A stretch of DNA of 64,000 nucleotides from Listeria welshimeri serovar 6b str. SLCC5334 (GTDB lineage Bacteria; Bacillota; Bacilli; Lactobacillales; Listeriaceae): NCBI RefSeq assembly GCF_000060285.1, contig NC_008555.1, forward strand, positions 496,001 to 560,000. Reading direction: 5' to 3'. Below the pieces are notes generated by a model, which had not been told where the DNA came from, searched no databases, and was given only the letters and a program-made list of their open reading frames with translations. Below are positions 41,712 through 49,229 of this stretch, one piece after another. Position numbers and translations under genes: made by a program. Position 1 is the first letter of the stretch. The number at the start of each line of letters is the position of its first letter.

Positions 41712-42956
41712 ATGCAAACAAATCTTGAAAGAATTAAAAATCACCTTGAACAATTAGATGTTTATACCGCAACTCCAGACCAGGGAACAACTCGACTTAC
41801 ATATAGTAAAGAGGACCTTGGTGCACGAAATTATTTGAAAAGTGAAATGGCAAAAGTGGGACTTACTGTTTCAGAAGATGCCATTGGAAATATTTATGGA
41901 CGATTAGAAGGCGCAAACCCAGATTTACCAGCAGTTATAGTGGGCTCTCATTTTGACTCTGTCCCGAATGGTGGGGCTTTTGATGGGCCTGCTGGTGTTA
42001 TAACTGGGCTTGAAGTAGCTAGCGTTTTTCATGAACAACAAATAAAGCCGTATTTTCCGCTTGAAATCATCGCGATGGTGGAAGAAGAGGGAGCTCGTTT
42101 TGGAGCAGGACTTCTTGCTTCGAGAACGATTACGGGTAAAGTCACAAAAGAAATGCTACACGAAATGAAAGATGCGGACGGCATTACAGCTGCAGAAGCT
42201 ATGGCGGGATTAGGTTTTGATGCCAATAAAGTACATACAGCCATTCGTACGAAAGATTCCGTCAAAGCTTTCATCGAATTACACATTGAGCAAGGACCTG
42301 TACTTGAGAGTGCAAACGAAGATGTAGCGCTAGTTGATACTGTTGTCGGTTTAACCGAAATAAAGGTAACTATAAAAGGTCAGGCTGGTCATGCCGGAAC
42401 AACCCCCATGTTAGACCGAAAAGATGCGCTAGTCGCAGCTGTGGAGATTCTTAAGGAACTTCCAGAACTCGCTATTCAAGAAGGTGGCGGAACAGTTTTA
42501 ACAATCGGCAAGTTAAATGTTTATCCAAATGGCGCGAATGTAATTCCCGATAAGGTCGTTTTTACCGTGGATATTCGCGCAAAAAAAGAAATTCACGTCC
42601 TAAATACATTAGAAAAAACAAAAAAAATTATCCAATCCGCTGAGAAAAACGGTATTACTTGCGAAATAGAAGATATGCTGTACGAAAAACCAACCTATCT
42701 ATCAAAAGAAATTCATCAAGCATTAACCGAAAGTGCCGATAAACTTGGATTCAAATATCGAACAATGGTTAGTGGTGCTGGTCATGATGCGATGATTTTT
42801 GCAGGTATGACAGAAGTAGGATTAATTTTCGTTCCTAGCCATAATGGTATAAGTCATGCACCAGAAGAGTGGACCGATTACGATCAACTTCAAAAAGGAA
42901 TAGAAGTCGTACTGGAAACTGTGAAAAAATGGACGGAGGAAAGCGCAAATGAATAA
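41712..42956 (+). CDS. M20 Zn amidohydrolase, N-carbamoyl-L-amino acid hydrolase type
   Basis: A 414-residue binuclear metallohydrolase of the AtzC/HyuC/AllC group. Metal-binding motifs are GSHFDSVPNGGAFDGPAGV (His, Asp), EEEGARFG (Glu, Glu), HIEQGP and the C-terminal SGAGHDA. The GQAGHAGTTPM sequence belongs to the dimerisation lid. It should cleave N-carbamoyl or ureido groups from amino acids, or allantoate. AtzC-type enzymes and M20D proteins may act in sequence. Its stop overlaps the next gene start by eight bases, indicating coupling. Confidence 0.9.
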   Translation: MQTNLERIKNHLEQLDVYTATPDQGTTRLTYSKEDLGARNYLKSEMAKVGLTVSEDAIGNIYGRLEGANPDLPAVIVGSHFDSVPNGGAFDGPAGVITGLEVASVFHEQQIKPYFPLEIIAMVEEEGARFGAGLLASRTITGKVTKEMLHEMKDADGITAAEAMAGLGFDANKVHTAIRTKDSVKAFIELHIEQGPVLESANEDVALVDTVVGLTEIKVTIKGQAGHAGTTPMLDRKDALVAAVEILKELPELAIQEGGGTVLTIGKLNVYPNGANVIPDKVVFTVDIRAKKEIHVLNTLEKTKKIIQSAEKNGITCEIEDMLYEKPTYLSKEIHQALTESADKLGFKYRTMVSGAGHDAMIFAGMTEVGLIFVPSHNGISHAPEEWTDYDQLQKGIEVVLETVKKWTEESANE

Positions 42957-44130
42957 CACAATAAAACAAACAATTTTAAATAAAGAAGAAGAGATGATTG
43001 CTTTCCGCCGTGATTTGCATATGCACCCAGAATTACAATGGCAAGAATTTCGGACAACGGATCAAGTCGCTAAAGAATTAGACAAATTGGGCATTCCATA
43101 TCGCAGGACCAATCCAACAGGACTCATTGCCGATTTAGAAGGTGGGAAACCCGGAAAAACAGTTGCTTTGCGTGCAGATATGGATGCACTACCAGTCCAA
43201 GAGCTCAACCAAGACCTCTCTTATAAATCAACAGAAGATGGTAAAATGCATGCATGCGGACATGATTCCCATATGTCTATGCTTTTAACCGCCGCAAAAG
43301 CACTCGTTGAAGTAAAAGACGAGCTAGCGGGAACAGTTCGTTTCATTTTTCAACCTTCTGAAGAAAATGCAGAGGGTGCGAAAGAAATGGTTGCCCAAGG
43401 AGCGATGGAGGGTGTGGACCACGTGTTTGGGATTCATATTTGGTCCCAAACCCCAAGTGGCAAAATATCTTGCGTAGTTGGCTCGTCGTTCGCTTCTGCA
43501 GATATCATCGAAATCGATTTCAAAGGTCAAGGTGGTCACGGAGCAATGCCACATGACACAATTGATGCAGCAATTATTGCTTCTTCATTTGTTATGAATC
43601 TTCAGGCTATCGTATCACGTGAAACGAATCCACTCGATCCTGTCGTAGTTACCATTGGTAAAATGGAAGTTGGCACACGCTTCAATGTTATTGCTGAGAA
43701 TGCCCATTTGGAAGGAACGCTTCGCTGTTTCAATAACACAACTCGCGCTAAGGTCGCAAAATCAATCGAGCAGTACGCTAAAAAAACCGCCGCTATCTAC
43801 GGAGGTACAGCCGAAATGGTATATAAACAAGGAACACAACCAGTAATCAATGATGAAAAAAGCGCATTACTTGTTCAAAAAACAATCACTGAATCTTTTG
43901 GTGAAGACGCACTTTATTTTGAACCTCCAACAACTGGTGGAGAAGACTTTAGCTATTTCCAAGATGAAGCTTCCGGTAGTTTTGCGCTTGTTGGTTCAGG
44001 AAATCCAGCAAAAGATACAGAATGGGCGCATCATCATGGCCGTTTTAATATTGATGAAAGTGCGATGAAAAATGGCGCAGAACTATATGCTCAATTTGCC
44101 TATAATTATTTAAATCAAGATGAATTTTAA
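42949..44130 (+). CDS. M20D N-acyl-amino acid amidohydrolase
   Basis: A 393-residue peptidase family M20D enzyme. Metal residues are in HACGHDSHMSM, FQPSEENAEGA and FGIHIWSQTPSGK; GGHGAMPHDTIDA forms the lid and GGEDFSYFQ is the late catalytic motif. Relatives deacylate N-acetyl amino acids, hippurate or diaminopimelate derivatives; which one is not visible. It is translationally coupled to the upstream amidohydrolase and ends at a bidirectional terminator, so membrane protein, hydrolase and M20D form a three-gene operon for scavenging N-substituted amino acids. Confidence 0.9.
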   Translation: MNNTIKQTILNKEEEMIAFRRDLHMHPELQWQEFRTTDQVAKELDKLGIPYRRTNPTGLIADLEGGKPGKTVALRADMDALPVQELNQDLSYKSTEDGKMHACGHDSHMSMLLTAAKALVEVKDELAGTVRFIFQPSEENAEGAKEMVAQGAMEGVDHVFGIHIWSQTPSGKISCVVGSSFASADIIEIDFKGQGGHGAMPHDTIDAAIIASSFVMNLQAIVSRETNPLDPVVVTIGKMEVGTRFNVIAENAHLEGTLRCFNNTTRAKVAKSIEQYAKKTAAIYGGTAEMVYKQGTQPVINDEKSALLVQKTITESFGEDALYFEPPTTGGEDFSYFQDEASGSFALVGSGNPAKDTEWAHHHGRFNIDESAMKNGAELYAQFAYNYLNQDEF

Positions 44131-44137
44131 TCCAAAA

Positions 44138-44176
44138 AACAGCGACCAACTAAGCAATATAGTTGGTCGCTGTTAT
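44138..44176. terminator. Bidirectional terminator
   Basis: AACAGCGACCAACT pairs with AGTTGGTCGCTGTT between convergent genes. Confidence 0.87.
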
Positions 44177-44184
44177 TATTTATA

Positions 44185-45201
44185 CTATTGTTTTTCTACT
44201 ACGTGAACATCCTCGAAAGAACCATATTTTGTCCACCAAGGAACGGCACCTTCGTCAAGTAATTTATCAAGAGAAGTAATATTTTCTTTCCCTTGTGTAC
44301 GAAGCCATTCGCGTAAAGCGTCGTCGCCTTGTTTACCATAAACTTCGATTCCATCAGCCCAAGTTGCACGACCACAAAGTACACCACTATACTGCACATT
44401 ATGTTGGTTAGCAAATTGAATTGTTTTATGGAACATTTCAGAAGTAACACCAGCACTTAGATAAATAAAAGGAAGTGGGCTTAAGTCAGAGCACTCTTCA
44501 AAATGACGAGCTGTTTCTTCTTGTGTGTAGGCTACATCACCTTCTGCAAAGCCTTCTACATATTTAAAGTTTACTGGCACTTCAAGTTTAAGTACATCTA
44601 CACCATAACGAGGTTTAGAGAATTCTTTAATAGAAGCTTTCACTTTCGCTGGTTTTAATTTAGCATATTCTAAAGAACCAGAGTCAGTAACTTTTGCATC
44701 ATAAGTGATTGGTTCTAAGAAAAATGGAATATCCACTGCACGACATTCCGCACCAATTCTTTCTAAAAAGGCATATTTGATTTCATTGATTTCAGCGGGT
44801 TCATCTGGATCATAATAAACAAGGATTTTAACTGCATCTCCGCCGTTTTCTTTAATACGAAGTGCAGATAAGTCTTCAATTAAATCAGGCAGTTTACCAG
44901 GTGTAGTGGCATCATAGCCTGTTTTTTCATAAGAAGTTAACAGTCCGCTACCTTCATGGCGAGCTTTGATTGCTGGAGTACCATATTCTAAATCAAGCAA
45001 AATCGCAGAAGCATAAGGTGTTAATTCTTCAGAAACAAGTTGTTTGAAATCCTCAACGTCCTTTTTGTTTTCTGTTCCTTTTGCTTGTTGAATCATTTTT
45101 TTAAGTGAACCACGTTGGTCAATTGCAAGTGCTGCAATAACACCTTTATCGTTGGAGAGTCTTTGTAAACCATCGAATTTACCTTTAGTTATTTGTACCA
45201 T
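44185..45201 (-). CDS. lacD: Tagatose-1,6-bisphosphate aldolase, LacD type
   Basis: A 338-residue class I aldolase splitting tagatose 1,6-bisphosphate (and likely fructose and psicose bisphosphates) into DHAP and glyceraldehyde 3-phosphate. Characteristic stretches are ALAIDQRGSLKKM, ILLDLEYGTPA, VKILVYYDP, LEPITYDAK, and DVLKLEVPVN carrying the Schiff-base Lys. The start is ATG after AAAGGAGACTAG. No other lac-tagatose genes are adjacent. The homologue lmo0539 is, as I recall, in the sigma-B stress regulon, and a sigma-B-like promoter is visible upstream. Confidence 0.92.
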   Translation of the reverse strand: MVQITKGKFDGLQRLSNDKGVIAALAIDQRGSLKKMIQQAKGTENKKDVEDFKQLVSEELTPYASAILLDLEYGTPAIKARHEGSGLLTSYEKTGYDATTPGKLPDLIEDLSALRIKENGGDAVKILVYYDPDEPAEINEIKYAFLERIGAECRAVDIPFFLEPITYDAKVTDSGSLEYAKLKPAKVKASIKEFSKPRYGVDVLKLEVPVNFKYVEGFAEGDVAYTQEETARHFEECSDLSPLPFIYLSAGVTSEMFHKTIQFANQHNVQYSGVLCGRATWADGIEVYGKQGDDALREWLRTQGKENITSLDKLLDEGAVPWWTKYGSFEDVHVVEKQ

Positions 45202-45262
45202 ATTTATCTAGTCTCCTTTATAGCAATTTATTGATCGTTTAATCAATTTGTCCATAACTATT

Positions 45263-45288
45263 ATACCACTTAAAACTTTTTTTGAAAC
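45263..45288 (-). promoter_or_regulatory. Promoter of the aldolase gene, sigma-B-like
   Basis: On the minus strand GTTT (45288-45285) is followed after 16 bases by TGGTAT, close to the sigma-B pattern GTTT-N13-17-GGGTAT. An overlapping TATAAT (45265-45260) could also serve sigma-A, although without a good -35. A palindrome ATTGAT/ATCAAT lies downstream at 45230-45247. Confidence 0.5.
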
Positions 45289-45437
45289 ATAGGTACATTT
45301 CCGCATTGATTTATGAAAGAGAATAAATTACGATATATGTGGAGTGTTAGACATCAAGCGGAATTCGGGATAATTCAGCTGATGTATTCTCTTTTGGGAA
45401 GGTCATTTACTAATTAGACTAAACCAGGAGTGATGAA

Positions 45438-46604
45438 ATGAATCGACGCGAAAGACAAAAACACAAAAGACGTAAGAAACTAATTATCGTGTTGAGTACT
45501 TTACTTGTACTATTTATTACCACAAGTTGGATAATAGTCGAGTTCAAAAGTAAAGCAGAAGATACAGAGGCCGCACCAGAAGAACAAACACCTAAAGAAA
45601 GTACTACTGAAAAACCAACAAAACCACAGACGACTAATGAAAAGCCAACTCAAGCAATCATTAATAATTATGAAATCGATAATTATTTAAAGAAAATTGG
45701 TTTTAGTGGGTCCGTGCTAATTGTTCGTGAAGGAAAAACCATTTTACAAAAAGGCTATTTATATGCGAATCGTGAAACAAAAGCCCTAAATACGCCAGAC
45801 ACACTTTACTACATTGGTTCTTCTCAAAAAGCGATAATAGCAACTGCCATCTTACAATTAGAAGAAAAAGGTAAAATAAGTACAGAAGATCCAATTTCAA
45901 AATACTTACCTAATTTTCCTAATGGCAATCAAATTTTACTAAAAAACTTTTTAAATCATACTTCTGGAATTGTAGGTAAACCAAAAGTTTCTGGGACAGT
46001 TTCGCCAAAAGAATTAATTGAAGCTATTGAAAGTCAGGGGATTAAAAGATCACAGCCTGGGAAATGGAACTATTTAGATGCCAATTATATGGTTTTAGCT
46101 TATCTTGTTGAAATGATTAGTGGGGAATCTTTGTCTAACTATTTGCAAAAAAATATTTTTGAACCAGCACAAATGACGCATACTGGAACGTATCAAAAAG
46201 ATATTGAAAATGGTACAAATGAATCCAAAGGCTATTTGATAAAGAAAGATGGTACATACAAAAATCCTAAATTAGCTGACTTATCTCAATTATATGGAGC
46301 AGGAGATATAAGTATGACTACCAAGGATATGTACTTATTCGATAAAGCGCTGATGGATAAAAAATTGATTTCAGAAGCTAGCTTAAAGAAAATGTTTACG
46401 CCAGGAAGTACATCTGGTTATGGCATGGGTTTTTATGTAGATCCTGGAAGTTATAATAGCCACGGGGTTCTAAGTGGTTGGAACGTGTCTAACAGCATGA
46501 GCCATACCGGTAAAACGTACGTTATTTTATTTTCTAATATCCAAAATAATATTCATTCCTTTGGGAAAGTAAATAATCATATTTACAAATTACTCAATAA
46601 GTAA
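45438..46604 (+). CDS. Membrane-anchored class C beta-lactamase-like/penicillin-binding protein
   Basis: A 388-residue protein with a basic N-terminus, one membrane helix (KKLIIVLSTLLVLFITTSWIIV), a Glu/Pro/Thr/Lys-rich linker (residues about 38-75) and an external serine-hydrolase domain. The Ser-x-x-Lys nucleophile motif is SSQK (YYIGSSQKAIIATAI), the second motif is in WNYLDANYM, and the third is SHTGKT in place of KTG. Such proteins are usually D-Ala-D-Ala or D-amino-acid esterases or carboxypeptidases rather than resistance beta-lactamases. It ends at a very strong bidirectional terminator. Confidence 0.9.
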   Translation: MNRRERQKHKRRKKLIIVLSTLLVLFITTSWIIVEFKSKAEDTEAAPEEQTPKESTTEKPTKPQTTNEKPTQAIINNYEIDNYLKKIGFSGSVLIVREGKTILQKGYLYANRETKALNTPDTLYYIGSSQKAIIATAILQLEEKGKISTEDPISKYLPNFPNGNQILLKNFLNHTSGIVGKPKVSGTVSPKELIEAIESQGIKRSQPGKWNYLDANYMVLAYLVEMISGESLSNYLQKNIFEPAQMTHTGTYQKDIENGTNESKGYLIKKDGTYKNPKLADLSQLYGAGDISMTTKDMYLFDKALMDKKLISEASLKKMFTPGSTSGYGMGFYVDPGSYNSHGVLSGWNVSNSMSHTGKTYVILFSNIQNNIHSFGKVNNHIYKLLNK

Positions 46605-46622
46605 AAATATGAAATACGGCAA

Positions 46623-46676
46623 ACAAAGCCAATAGCAACGTTAGGCTATCCTAACGTTGCTATTGGCTTTGTTTTT
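46623..46676. terminator. Very strong bidirectional terminator
   Basis: A perfect 23-pair stem (46623-46645 with 46650-46672) has a four-base loop CTAT and a following T run. It ends the beta-lactamase-like gene and also lies at the end of the orphan toxin array coming the other way. Confidence 0.92.
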
Positions 46677-46757
46677 TCGATATTCACTTCTATGTCATTT
46701 TTTCTCAAAAAATTAATGTTATCTTGTCCATGTCCACTAGCTTTCTTGGGGCGGTCT
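46671..46757 (-). pseudogene. Remnant of an EndoU toxin tip
   Basis: On the minus strand this encodes a fragment with KDRPKKASGHGQDN followed by INFLRKNDIEVNIEK, then runs into the terminator. Bases 46671-46732 match 48432-48493 of the EndoU tip with two changes. The linker KKASG is joined directly to GHGQ, deleting the roughly 34 intervening residues present in the other copy. It has no start and no toxin body. Confidence 0.8.
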
Positions 46758-46835
46758 TTATGTATGTCATATTTAAAAATAGTTAACAATTTTCCAATCA
46801 ATTGCTAGATAAATTCTAGTTTATATTAAAAATAA

Positions 46836-47078
46836 TTATAATGCTAAAATTTTTTTCGCTATTTCTTCTTCATTATTTTTAAATAATAAATTTTCTCCAA
46901 ACGAATCTATAAAAATTTTTCTTATCACTTTAGCTAATCCACTTATATCAATGTTAGGGTTTTCTTTGACAATACTAATTATTTTATTGATTTCTTGACT
47001 ATATTCATCTTTTGGAGCTAAGGGAAACAAATCTACTGAATCCAAATCATTTATTATTTTTTCAACTTTTTTATACAT
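46836..47078 (-). CDS. DUF1871-like small protein, putative immunity protein
   Basis: An 80-residue acidic protein. WDPxxLFPLAPKDEY-like segment (DSVDLFPLAPKDEYSQEINKI) and the overall helix pattern match the DUF1871 family of Firmicutes, whose function is unknown and which often sits next to polymorphic toxins. It follows a short toxin-tail remnant (47123-47212), so I infer it was the immunity gene of that lost toxin. There is only a weak ribosome site (GAGAGC) before the ATG. No catalytic motif. Confidence 0.72.
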   Translation of the reverse strand: MYKKVEKIINDLDSVDLFPLAPKDEYSQEINKIISIVKENPNIDISGLAKVIRKIFIDSFGENLLFKNNEEEIAKKILAL

Positions 47079-47122
47079 AATAGCTCTCTACTTTCCATAC
47101 AATTCTTCTATTATCTTTTTCA

Positions 47123-47212
47123 TTACTTCGTCATAATCTTTTTACCCCATGTAGTAACTAATTTACCATCTTTGCTAACAATTGCAACACCATCTTTTTT
47201 ATTTAGATCATA
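47123..47212 (-). pseudogene. Remnant of a toxin C-terminus
   Basis: On the minus strand the frame encodes YDLNKKDGVAIVSKDGKL followed by VTTWGKKIMTK and a stop, preceded by an in-frame stop. The ending looks like the last beta-hairpin of a secreted toxin tip, directly before a putative immunity gene. No full domain is present. Confidence 0.55.
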
Positions 47213-47279
47213 TTATTGACATGTTTGCGTGGACAAACACTATTGGGAGATTGCCGATTTTCTTTATTGTATAAAATTA

Positions 47280-47588
47280 TTAAACTAAAATTTTACTAAC
47301 AACTTTATATTTATTTTTTAGTTTTTTTTCTAATTCTTTTTGAATCTCTGTAAACTCTCGAAGGAATTTCTCTTTCTCATTCTCATCGTTAAAGCCATTA
47401 TACCGAAATTCAATTTCAGTATCTGTAAACAAATTATTATATTTATCTTGCAAATGTGTTAACTTTTCATCTAAATCTTTATCTTTTTTTAATTCATCGG
47501 GTAAATCATTTTCTTCCAAAAATCCCGCTTCGTCGTATACCCAAACAGGATAACATTTATAATCCAAAAATAATCTTACTTCACTCAT
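47280..47588 (-). CDS. Putative immunity protein, unknown family
   Basis: A 102-residue acidic, helical cytosolic protein (RLFLDYKCYPVWVYDEAGF, then a Glu/Lys-rich helix). I do not recognise the family; the beginning, a short beta part with VWVYD, is like several small immunity proteins. It has a good AAAGGGGTG ribosome site and is intact, whereas the toxin tip just upstream (47603-47823) carries a stop codon. Its position after a toxin tip is the evidence for immunity. Confidence 0.68.
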   Translation of the reverse strand: MSEVRLFLDYKCYPVWVYDEAGFLEENDLPDELKKDKDLDEKLTHLQDKYNNLFTDTEIEFRYNGFNDENEKEKFLREFTEIQKELEKKLKNKYKVVSKILV

Positions 47589-47602
47589 TATTTTACACCC
47601 CT

Positions 47603-47823
47603 TTATTTAATTGAAACAGGATTGGCACCAACAATGAAACCATTCTTACCAACAGTTATTGCAACTCTATATTTTTTTCCATTGTAAATAACTTCATAAA
47701 TAGGTCGTCCTTTACCTTCTTCATTAATAAAGGCCCAAAGTCTTTTTTTTGGCTTATATACATGTGTCCCTTTCACACTTCGTCAAGTTCCTTCTTTTTG
47801 CACACCAGTGTCAATTAATTTTT
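47603..47823 (-). pseudogene. Orphan toxin tip with an in-frame stop
   Basis: The minus-strand frame encodes KLIDTGVQKEGT, a TGA at 47785-47783, then RSVKGTHVYKPKKRLWAFIN, GRPIYEVIYNGKKYRVAIT and GKNGFIVGANPVSI before the stop. The TGA replaces what is probably Trp (TGG). There is no start codon. It looks like the C-terminal half of a secreted toxin, with its immunity gene directly downstream. Confidence 0.65.
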
Positions 47824-48138
47824 TTAATTATCTTTAATATAATCTTCCGCATCATCAATAAAAGATGTTAATTTCAAATCAGGATACTTTTTATCTAATT
47901 CCCTCAAACAAGATATAAACTTCTTACTTTGTAAATTTTCGGAAACATAGTCAAAAACAGAACTAATAAATAATACATCATCTTTAGAACAATTCATCAA
48001 GTACTTAATTGTTTCATCCTCATTCTTTGATAAAATATTTGTTAATTCTTCCCAGCTTCGTTCTAGTCCAAAATCATCATCTTGATTTATACTTCTTCTT
48101 TTTTTTAAGTTTTCTTGAATTTCATCTGAAATACTCAT
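47824..48138 (-). CDS. Putative immunity protein for the EndoU tip
   Basis: A 104-residue acidic helical protein. The central SWEELTNILSKNEDETIKYL, then CSKDDVLFISSVFDYVSENL and FISCLRELDKKYPDLKL, belongs to a family that I recognise next to EndoU-type tips of LXG toxins in Bacilli. The start is ATG 48138 with AAGGAGGAAAG; the longer frame to 48213 overlaps the toxin and has no ribosome site. It starts 28 bases after the EndoU tip ends, as expected for a toxin-immunity pair. Direct binding is inferred. Confidence 0.8.
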   Translation of the reverse strand: MSISDEIQENLKKRRSINQDDDFGLERSWEELTNILSKNEDETIKYLMNCSKDDVLFISSVFDYVSENLQSKKFISCLRELDKKYPDLKLTSFIDDAEDYIKDN

Positions 48139-48166
48139 AAACTTTCCTCCTTCTAAATATACAAAA

Positions 48167-48679
48167 TTAAGGCTGTTTAGTACCATCTGGAAAAATTGTA
48201 CCAATCTTTCCATTTGTTTTTATTACTCCTACTCTCACTCTGTTAACCTCACCAAATATAATTTCTCCATCTTTTGCTTTTACAAATTCTGGAAGGCTTG
48301 CTACTTGCTGTCCAGCACTCTCAATATCTTTTGCTGTCCAGTTTTCTGGAAACCATGATTGACCAGTTCCAGTACGTTTAGAAGGTGTTTTATGCGAAGG
48401 TACATTACCAGCCCTAACACCATTTGGATATGTTTTTTCGATATTCACTTCTATGTCATTTTTTCTCAAAAAATCAATATTATCTTGTCCATGCCCCCCA
48501 CCTTTCATTCTTGAAATTGCACCAGTCTTAGGATTTCTAGTAAAATCACCTAAATTAGCATGTTCTAAACTTTCTTTAGGGATTTCTATTTTCTCCTTAA
48601 CTCCACTAGCTTTCTTGGGGCGGGGAAGTTTATCTTTTTTATGTACGAAATTTATTATCCTTTCTGTTGCTAAAAAGTT
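48167..48679 (-). pseudogene. Orphan EndoU-type nuclease toxin tip
   Basis: The frame is open from 48679 without a usable start codon; the first Met is at 48508. It encodes the linker LPRPKKASGVKEK, a NLGDFTRNPKTGAISRMKGGGHG joint, and an EndoU-like ribonuclease domain (TYPNGVRAGNVPSHK, then GTGQSWFPENW and a closing VRVGVIKTNGKIGTIFPDGT). Only the C-terminal toxin and part of the linker exist; the LXG secretion domain is missing, so it cannot be exported as is. It could become functional by recombining into the full LXG gene upstream through the shared KKASG linker, or it may be translated from 48508. Confidence 0.8.
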
Positions 48680-48781
48680 TTAAAGATATATTTCAAAAAT
48701 GGTCAAAAATAATGAATTCATTATCTCTGACCATATAATGACAATACTAGCTCTTTAGATATCACTCTTAAAATTCTAAAA

Positions 48782-49225
48782 TTATAATACTTCGTAGAAT
48801 AATGTTGCGCCATGTTCAATCATACCTATAGCCTGTTTATCATCTGCAAATTCCATGTTATTCATTGCATTAAAATACTGACTTAAAAAATTCTCAAAAG
48901 CTGAATAATCTTCTCTTCTTACAAAAAGTTTAGGAGAAATATTATCTGTAATTTCTTTTGGTAGCTTATTTTCAAAAGGAAAACCTATGATTTCTGTATC
49001 ATTTTTACTAATTTCTGTTGAAATTTCATAATAATGCAACTCATATTTTAACCCACTATTTACACAAATTAGAAAAGGAGTAATCAACAATTCTAAAACT
49101 GTTTGATTTTCTTTTGAAAATAAAACCAAATTTTTAATGTTTTCTTGTGATATATAAATACTGTCATTTTCACTAAAATTATTTGGTAAGATTTCTACTT
49201 TTTCAATGATTTCTTGTTCTTCCAA
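48782..49225 (-). CDS. Putative immunity protein for the colicin E5-like toxin
   Basis: A 147-residue acidic protein starting five bases after the LXG toxin stop. The family is not recognised; it contains IYISQENIKNLVLFSKENQ and a late FLSQYFNAMNNMEF helix. Close coupling and acidity fit an inhibitor of a basic nuclease. Colicin E5 immunity proteins mimic the tRNA anticodon loop, but I see no obvious similarity to them, so a different inhibitor fold is likely. Start ATG has no strong ribosome site of its own and may be translated by coupling with the toxin gene. Confidence 0.75.
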   Translation of the reverse strand: MEEQEIIEKVEILPNNFSENDSIYISQENIKNLVLFSKENQTVLELLITPFLICVNSGLKYELHYYEISTEISKNDTEIIGFPFENKLPKEITDNISPKLFVRREDYSAFENFLSQYFNAMNNMEFADDKQAIGMIEHGATLFYEVL

Positions 49226-49229
49226 CTTA

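Noticed and set aside
45230-45247. Palindrome ATTGAT/ATCAAT before the aldolase gene as a CcpA site
   Set aside because: The half-sites do not fit the cre consensus; too short for a confident operator call.
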